From positions 1-6,889 of the forward strand of contig PNNM01000059.1 in NCBI GenBank assembly GCA_013824215.1: a DNA stretch of 6,889 bases. Direction: 5' to 3'. Positions 1 to 4,178 of the stretch are shown one piece after another (within the stretch, counting starts at the first letter, position 1; each line of letters opens with the position of its first letter). This stretch comes from Coriobacteriaceae bacterium. GTDB lineage: Bacteria; Actinomycetota; Coriobacteriia; Anaerosomatales; D1FN1-002. The notes under the pieces were generated by a model that saw nothing but the letters and a program-made list of their open reading frames with translations, did no database searches and was not told the origin of the DNA. A program made the position numbers and the translations under genes.

Positions 1-1138
1 GTCAGCGGCCAACCCGCAGGCAGAGTGGGGCGCGGACGTCATCTCCCGAGTGAGCGCCGCGATGACCAGCGGTGTCGCCCGGCTCCAGTTGGTGGTCGGT
101 GCCGCGCTCGAGCAGCTGCTCGCGGGCCTGCTCGAACGTGAGGGAGCGGCGCCAGCCGACCTGACGCGGATCGCGGTGGCGGGCAACACGGCGATGCTGC
201 ATCTCCTCCGCGGCATCGATCCCAGCCCGCTGGCGGCCGCCCCGTACGATGGCGCGACGGTCGCGGCGGCTCGGGTGCTCGCTCGCGACGCGGGGCTCGT
301 GGCGTTCGGCGACACGCAGGTGGACGTGCTCCCGGGGGTATCCGCCTTCGTGGGCGCGGACGCGGTCGCCGACGTGCTAGTCACGCGTCTGGACGCGCGC
401 GACGCGCCCGCACTGCTGGTCGACCTCGGCACGAACGGAGAGATCGTCCTAGCCGGGCCGAACGGCCTCGTGGCCACCTCCGCGGCTGCCGGACCGGCGT
501 TCGAGGGCGGGGCCATCACCTCCGGTATGCGTGCGGAGACCGGCGCGATCGAGTCCGTGCGGCTCGGCGCGGACCTGGAGTTCAGGACCATCGACGACGC
601 CCTCCCTCGGGGGCTGTGCGGCTCGGGTTTGATCGACCTGGTCGCGGTGCTCCTCAGCTCGGGTGTGCTCGCACCGGACGGCCGTCTGCTCGATGGCGTG
701 CCCGGGCCGGTGGGCTCCCGCGTGCGCGAGCATGAGGACCAGCGGGTCTTCGTCGTGGACGAGGCCGCCGGGGTGCTGCTGACGCAGAAGGACGTCCGCG
801 CCCTCCAGCTCGCCAAAGCCGCGGTCCGCACCGGTGTCGACCTGCTGCTCGCCGATGCCGGTCTCCAGCCGGCCGACGTCGCCGAGATCCTGCTCGCGGG
901 CGGCTTCGGCTACCACGTGCGCCCGGCATCGGTGGCGGCCCTCGGACTGCTGCCCGCCGAGTGGGAGGACCGCATCACCTTCGTGGGCAACACCTCACTG
1001 GCGGGCGGCCGCGCGGCGCTGGTGAGCGCGGAGGCCCGCGTGCGCGCCGAGCGGATCGCGCGCGCCATCCGCGTCGTCGACCTCGCGAGCACCCCCGGGT
1101 TCAACGAGCATTTCCTTTCAGCGAGTGCGTTTTGCTGA
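1..1138 (+). CDS. RACo-like ASKHA-domain protein (corrinoid protein reductive activator family), 5'-truncated
   Basis: This is the C-terminal part of a protein of the RACo family (DUF4445/ASKHA fold), ATP-dependent activators that help reduce the cobalt of corrinoid iron-sulfur proteins. The frame is already open at the window edge (first full codon at base 2) and gives 378 residues. Family members usually also carry an N-terminal 2Fe-2S domain, which would lie upstream. Visible family motifs, numbered in the fragment, are NPQ...GADVISR at 4-16, GNTAMLHLL at 61-69, the phosphate-loop-like DLGTNGE at 141-147, SAAAGPAFEGG at 160-170, GLCGSG at 204-209, TQKDVR at 261-266, LLAGGFG at 297-303 and GNTSLAGG at 329-336. 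An internal GTG at base 50 falls inside the conserved NPQ/GADVISR block, so it is not the real start. No methyltransferase or corrinoid protein gene is visible, so the cellular partner is unknown. The copper genes downstream are probably unrelated. The family call is confident; the exact substrate is not. Confidence 0.88.
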   Translation, partial: SAANPQAEWGADVISRVSAAMTSGVARLQLVVGAALEQLLAGLLEREGAAPADLTRIAVAGNTAMLHLLRGIDPSPLAAAPYDGATVAAARVLARDAGLVAFGDTQVDVLPGVSAFVGADAVADVLVTRLDARDAPALLVDLGTNGEIVLAGPNGLVATSAAAGPAFEGGAITSGMRAETGAIESVRLGADLEFRTIDDALPRGLCGSGLIDLVAVLLSSGVLAPDGRLLDGVPGPVGSRVREHEDQRVFVVDEAAGVLLTQKDVRALQLAKAAVRTGVDLLLADAGLQPADVAEILLAGGFGYHVRPASVAALGLLPAEWEDRITFVGNTSLAGGRAALVSAEARVRAERIARAIRVVDLASTPGFNEHFLSASAFC

Positions 1139-1160
1139 GGCGATGGATGGCCGATACTAT
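1132..1160 (+). promoter_or_regulatory. Candidate sigma70-type promoter upstream of the small membrane protein
   Basis: TTGCTG at 1132-1137 and TACTAT at 1155-1160 are separated by 17 bases. They match the -35 and -10 consensus at 3 and 4 of 6 positions. The -35 element overlaps the stop codon of the preceding gene. This stretch is visibly richer in A/T than its surroundings, which supports a regulatory role, but the match is weak and rests on consensus alone. Confidence 0.3.
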
Positions 1161-1167
1161 GGCATGT

Positions 1168-1196
1168 GGTTTGCACAACCGGACCTGACAGTCCGG
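1168..1196 (+). repeat. Two adjacent short inverted repeats in the 5' leader
   Basis: GGTT-TGCAC-AACC (1168-1180) and CCGGAC-CTGACA-GTCCGG (1179-1196) are perfect inverted repeats that share two bases. They lie just downstream of the promoter candidate and before the ribosome binding site at 1203. They could be an operator or a small leader hairpin. No T-run follows, so a terminator for the upstream gene is unlikely. Short palindromes arise often by chance in GC-rich DNA. Confidence 0.3.
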
Positions 1197-1202
1197 CCGA
1201 TC

Positions 1203-1211
1203 GAGGAGGGG
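1203..1211 (+). promoter_or_regulatory. Strong ribosome binding site (GAGGAGGGG) that decides the start of the small membrane protein
   Basis: The purine-rich run GAGGAGGGG matches the anti-Shine-Dalgarno sequence well. It lies 12 bases before the GTG at 1224 and 21 before the ATG at 1233. The more upstream in-frame starts (GTG 1125, ATG 1143, ATG 1164) lack a well-spaced site, so the GTG at 1224 is preferred. Confidence 0.55.
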
Positions 1212-1223
1212 TCTTCCTTCGCC

Positions 1224-1562
1224 GTGCGTCTCATGAACGACATGAGGGACCGACTCACGCCGTGGCTCCTCGTCGCGGTGATGGCTGTGGTCATCACGCC
1301 GCTGTTGTTCTCCGCAGCCTGCGAGACCGCGTGCGCTCTCGGCGCCATGCCGCTCGGCGCGTGCGGACACGCCCACATGGGCAGCTCCGACCATCCGATG
1401 GGCGCGCTCGTGACGGCTCTGCCGCTCACGCAGCCGGCCCTCGGCTCGATAGTGCTTCTCTTCGCGCTGTTCGCGTTGCTCGCCGCCTCGGGAGCGGAGC
1501 TTGCTGCGCTCCGCGTCCTCGAGCCGCACGACGAGCGCGCCGGCACCCGTTTGCGCGTCTGA
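1224..1562 (+). CDS. Small two-helix membrane protein with Cys/His/Met-rich loop, function unknown
   Basis: I do not recognise this 112-residue protein. Two hydrophobic segments (about residues 13-31 and 73-91) flank a loop holding Cys33, Cys37 and Cys47, His49, His51 and His57, and Met42, Met52 and Met59. The short motifs are CETAC and CGHAHM followed by DHPM. Such a ligand set suits soft-metal binding, and the next four genes handle copper, so a copper-binding membrane accessory protein is a reasonable inference. The tail after the second helix is charged and ends in Arg-rich residues. The start is chosen as GTG 1224 because of the strong GAGGAGGGG site; ATG 1233 or 1242 would shorten it slightly. 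An open frame extends back to 1125, but the extra 33 residues are hydrophilic and lack a good ribosome site. A 135-base non-coding gap separates it from the next gene, so co-transcription is uncertain. That the frame is coding is likely; its role is unproven. Confidence 0.6.
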   Translation: MRLMNDMRDRLTPWLLVAVMAVVITPLLFSAACETACALGAMPLGACGHAHMGSSDHPMGALVTALPLTQPALGSIVLLFALFALLAASGAELAALRVLEPHDERAGTRLRV

Positions 1563-1697
1563 TACCGGCCCTCGGACCGCATTGCCTCATGGGCTAGCGG
1601 TCCACTCCCCGTGCGCGGCACCCCAAGACGGGGATGTCGGCGCGCCCGCACACCGCGGGCGACATGTCTCTTCCGACACGGAAACGAGGGTCTTCTC
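1563..1697 (+). promoter_or_regulatory. Inverted-repeat-rich intergenic leader upstream of the copper operon
   Basis: This non-coding stretch holds three consecutive potential hairpins. The first is GGACCGC 1574-1580 with GCGGTCC 1597-1603. The second is TCCCCGT 1606-1612 with ACGGGGA 1628-1634. The third has an outer stem ATGTC 1634-1638 with GACAT 1661-1665 and an inner stem GCCCGC 1644-1649 with GCGGGC 1655-1660 around an ACACC loop. A fourth palindrome, TTCCG-ACA-CGGAA (1671-1683), sits directly before the ribosome site of the TTG-started gene. The CCCC at 1621-1624 can also pair with GGGG 1630-1633, an alternative to the second stem. No U-run follows the hairpins, so a classical intrinsic terminator is not supported, and I find no convincing sigma70 promoter. 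It could be a structured mRNA leader, an operator region or a partial terminator. Chance pairing is not negligible at this GC content. Confidence 0.4.
1685..1690 (+). promoter_or_regulatory. Ribosome binding site (CGAGGG) that fixes a TTG start
   Basis: CGAGGG lies 7 bases before the TTG at 1698. That TTG is followed at once by the first membrane helix, exactly where proteins of this family normally begin. Starting upstream at 1611 would add an Arg-rich stretch encoded by the inverted-repeat region, which does not look like protein. Confidence 0.6.
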
Positions 1698-3002
1698 TTG
1701 AGTCTGTTCACCGCAGCCCTGTTGGTGGGGCTCGCGACGAGTGTCCATTGCGTGGCCATGTGCGGCGGGCTCGTCCTCACCTATGCGGTGAAGGACGAGA
1801 CGGACGGCCCATGGTTCAAGCGGATGCTCCCGCACCTCACCTACCAAGGGGCGAAGATCACGAGCTACGTGCTCGTCGGGCTCGCGCTCGGCAGCATCGG
1901 GGCCCTGCTCGGGCTCGACCAGAATCTGGGCGGTTTCCGCAGCTGGTTCACGCTCGTGGCGGCTGGCTTCATGGTGATGATCGGCCTTCAGATGTCCGGG
2001 CGCTTCCCGGCGCTGAACCGATTCACTCCCAGGCCGCCGCGCATCCTCATCGAGGCGCTGTCGCGCACGCGCCGCAAGGCGAAGGCGTCAGCCGAGACCG
2101 GCAAGGTCGGGCTCGGCGCTCCGGCCACACTCGGCCTGCTGACCGGGTTCATGCCCTGTGCGCCTCTCATGGCTCAGCAGGCCGCGGCAGCGGCCTCGGG
2201 ATCGCCCGCGACCGGCGCACTCATCATGCTCGGCTTCGGCCTGGGCACCGCGCCGCTGATGCTCGGTTTCGGCGCCGTGTCCGGCGCCCTGTCCCACACG
2301 TTCAAGCAGCGCATGATGACGGTAGCCGCCGTGGCGGTCATCCTCTTCGGCCTCGTGCTGCTCAACCGCGGGCTCATGCTCGTGGGCTCCCCCGTGACGT
2401 TCAACACGGTGAAGCAGGCGTTCATCGGTGTCCCTGCGGGGACCGAGGGCGGTACCGAGCCTCAGTACGCGACGGCCGCCGACGGCGTCGTCGAGGTCCC
2501 GCTCGCCATCGTCGACACGCGGTTCGCGCCGCAGACGCTGCGCATCCCGGCCGACAAGCCGGTTCGGCTCATCGTCGACCGGCAGGAGGAGAACGCGTGC
2601 TCCGCGCAGATCGCGGTGCCGCAGCTCGGCATCCTGCAGAACCTGACCCCTAACGGCACCACAGTGGTCGAACTCCCGGCCGCCAAGGCCGGCGCCTACA
2701 CGCTCACCTGCGGCATGGGCATGATGTCCGGCACGCTCGCGGTGGGCGCCGTGCCCGCTTCGGGTGGCAGCCCACTGCCATGGATGCTCGGTGCGGTCGT
2801 TCTGTTCGCCGCTCTGGGCCGGTGGGCCTCCCGCAGGCGCGGCGCCCAGGCACCCGAGCCGGCACTCCATCGCCCCGCTCCGGGGCCGGCCGTCGCGGCC
2901 ACGTCCCGACTGACTTCGAACGAGGCGGCCATCGGCGCCGCGGCGGTCTTCCTCGCCGGCCTCGCCGGGCTCTTCCTCGGCGGCGTGATCGGCGCCCGAT
3001 AG
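1698..3002 (+). CDS. TauE/SafE (DsbD_2-type) membrane protein fused to a cupredoxin domain
   Basis: The 434-residue protein starts at TTG 1698. Residues 1-230 form six predicted helices of the DsbD_2/'sulfite exporter TauE/SafE' family. Signature motifs are SVHCVAMCGG (15-24) and GFMPCAPL (150-157), placing Cys18, Cys22 and Cys154 in or near the membrane. The Arg/Lys-rich loop at 100-137 should face the cytoplasm, which puts the region after helix six outside. There a cupredoxin domain (about 260-350) carries Cys301 and CGMGM (338-342). Two further helices follow (about 358-376 and 410-431), joined by an Arg/Pro/Ala-rich linker. Related proteins known from other bacteria fuse an HMA domain to the TauE/SafE and cupredoxin parts and occur with copper ATPases; here no HMA is fused, but HMA domains occur two and three genes downstream. 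The family name suggests sulfite export, but the cupredoxin fusion and CopA neighbour argue for copper transfer or thiol-redox handling of copper at the membrane. The family assignment is firm; the transported or relayed substrate is inferred. Confidence 0.85.
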   Translation: MSLFTAALLVGLATSVHCVAMCGGLVLTYAVKDETDGPWFKRMLPHLTYQGAKITSYVLVGLALGSIGALLGLDQNLGGFRSWFTLVAAGFMVMIGLQMSGRFPALNRFTPRPPRILIEALSRTRRKAKASAETGKVGLGAPATLGLLTGFMPCAPLMAQQAAAAASGSPATGALIMLGFGLGTAPLMLGFGAVSGALSHTFKQRMMTVAAVAVILFGLVLLNRGLMLVGSPVTFNTVKQAFIGVPAGTEGGTEPQYATAADGVVEVPLAIVDTRFAPQTLRIPADKPVRLIVDRQEENACSAQIAVPQLGILQNLTPNGTTVVELPAAKAGAYTLTCGMGMMSGTLAVGAVPASGGSPLPWMLGAVVLFAALGRWASRRRGAQAPEPALHRPAPGPAVAATSRLTSNEAAIGAAAVFLAGLAGLFLGGVIGAR

Positions 3003-3037
3003 ACACCCGACCCCTTCACGGAAGGACTGACACAGAC

Positions 3038-3574
3038 ATGACCGTTCACACCATGGATGAGAGCAAGCGCATCAAGTACCTGATGCTGGTCGTGCTCGTC
3101 GGCATCGCGTTCTTCGGTTCCTACGGTTTCGCGGCCGCGAAGGCTCGCGCGGTGCGCGCCGCCGGGGGGACGGCCCTGCAGGCCGGCTTCCCGGCCGCGG
3201 CCGGGGGTGCCGGCGCTGCGGCGGGCGGCGGCTGCGGGATGGGCTGCTGCGGCGGTGGGGGCAACCCGACCGGCCAGCCGATCGAGAAGGCCACCACGGT
3301 CTCCGGCGACGTGCAGACCATCGAGGTCGACGCGAGCCAGGGCTACTACGATCCCGACACGATCCGCGCCAAGGCCGGCGTGCCGCTTCGCATCACGTTC
3401 TCGCAGGCATCAGGTTGCCTCGGGCAGGTCGTCTTCCCGCAGTTCAACAAGGGTGCCGATCTGTCCGCCGGCCCCCAGACCATCGAGTTGCCCGCGCTGG
3501 AGCCTGGTGAGTACCAGTTCAGCTGCGGCATGGGCATGGTCTTCGGCAAGCTCATTGTCGAGCGGGAGGCGTAG
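3038..3574 (+). CDS. Membrane-anchored cupredoxin-domain protein with Cys-rich linker
   Basis: The 178-residue protein starts at ATG 3038, 11 bases after GGAAGGA (3020-3026). A second in-frame ATG at 3053 is too far from that site. An N-terminal helix (about 14-34) preceded by Lys/Arg predicts a signal anchor with the rest outside the cytoplasm. I see no clear lipobox. A long Ala/Gly-rich linker (about 35-82) carries the cluster CGMGCC (66-71). Residues 92-178 form a Cupredoxin_1-type domain with DPDTI (105-109), Cys127 in SGCLG, and the C-terminal ligand motif CGMGM (163-167). The usual blue-copper His residues are absent, so copper is probably bound by thiolate and thioether ligands, most likely as Cu(I). 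The domain is closely similar to that of the next gene (shared DPDTI, GCLG, PALEPG and FSCGM). It sits 35 bases after the TauE/SafE fusion and 3 before the next gene, so it is in the same operon. Likely role: extracytoplasmic copper carrier or acceptor; this is inferred. Confidence 0.85.
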   Translation: MTVHTMDESKRIKYLMLVVLVGIAFFGSYGFAAAKARAVRAAGGTALQAGFPAAAGGAGAAAGGGCGMGCCGGGGNPTGQPIEKATTVSGDVQTIEVDASQGYYDPDTIRAKAGVPLRITFSQASGCLGQVVFPQFNKGADLSAGPQTIELPALEPGEYQFSCGMGMVFGKLIVEREA

Positions 3575-3577
3575 ACA

Positions 3578-4168
3578 ATGGCTCTCGACACCGTCACAGA
3601 GGTCTACCGCATCCGCCCGTCGAACCTGTCCTGCCGCTCCGCGCGGGAACTGCTGACCATCACGTTGCGTGAGATCCCCGGCACCGAGGCGGTCTCCGTC
3701 ACGGACGACGGGACGATCGTGGTCCTCGGCAGGCTCGGCACCGATCTGCGCGATGCGCTGGTCAGGGCCGTCGTCGCCGCGGGATTCGACCCCGGCACGG
3801 TCCGGATCGCCCAGGTGGAGCATGCGCTCGACCCGAGTTCGCTGACGTTCGAGGAGGCCCGCGGTCTCGGTCTCGTCTCCGAGCCGAAGGAGCCGGTCCG
3901 CGCCGAGGTGCAGCAGGTGCAGCGCGTGCGCGTGCATGTCACCGACGGCTACGACCCGGACACGATCCTGGTCTCCGCGGGCATCCCCGTCGAGATCGAG
4001 TTCAGCGAGGGTCACGGCTGCCTCGGACGTGTGTTGTTCGAGCAGTTCGGCATCGATGAGGACCTCGAGAGCGGCGGCGCGACAGTTCGCATCCCCGCCC
4101 TCGAGCCGGGCACCTACCCCTTCAGCTGCGGGATGCACATGGTCCACGGCACCCTGATCGCCGAGTAG
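3578..4168 (+). CDS. Predicted cytoplasmic fusion of a degenerate HMA domain and a cupredoxin domain
   Basis: The 196-residue protein starts at ATG 3578, 8 bases after GGGAGG (3564-3569), which lies inside the end of the previous gene. Residues about 9-72 resemble a heavy-metal-associated (HMA, ferredoxin-like) domain and align with the first HMA of the downstream ATPase (VYRI, CRS, LL, PG, VS, VAAGF in order). The metal loop is degraded: where the ATPase has GMHCRSC this protein has NLSCRSA, so only Cys19 of the CxxC pair remains. After a linker (about 73-112), residues 113-196 form a Cupredoxin_1-type domain with DPDTI (126-130), His146 and Cys148 in HGCLG, and CGMHM followed by VH (184-190). 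There is no signal peptide or membrane helix, so it should stay in the cytoplasm, which is unusual for a cupredoxin. Its place 10 bases before the copper ATPase suggests a Cu(I) chaperone or buffer that docks on the ATPase through the HMA-like fold. That role is inference; the domain calls are well supported. Confidence 0.82.
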   Translation: MALDTVTEVYRIRPSNLSCRSARELLTITLREIPGTEAVSVTDDGTIVVLGRLGTDLRDALVRAVVAAGFDPGTVRIAQVEHALDPSSLTFEEARGLGLVSEPKEPVRAEVQQVQRVRVHVTDGYDPDTILVSAGIPVEIEFSEGHGCLGRVLFEQFGIDEDLESGGATVRIPALEPGTYPFSCGMHMVHGTLIAE

Positions 4169-4178
4169 GAGGCGACAC

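Noticed and set aside
1139..1223. CsoR, CueR or CopY operator.
   Set aside because: I looked for the known copper-operator patterns (GC-rich dyads with flanking TA-rich ends, a long-spacer MerR-type dyad, TACANNTGTA) and found no convincing match here or in 1563-1697.
1574..1665. Intrinsic terminator after the small membrane protein.
   Set aside because: Hairpins are present but none is followed by a T-run, so a standard Rho-independent terminator is not supported.
1611..1697. N-terminal extension of the TauE/SafE fusion from the GTG at 1611.
   Set aside because: The extra residues are Arg-rich and coded by the inverted-repeat leader, with no well-placed ribosome site. The TTG at 1698 has CGAGGG 7 bases upstream and begins right at the first helix.
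2780..3037. Upstream extension of the anchored cupredoxin frame, overlapping the previous gene.
   Set aside because: It overlaps the C-terminal coding part of the TauE/SafE fusion and encodes Arg-rich sequence. The ATG at 3038 follows GGAAGGA and leads into a normal signal anchor.
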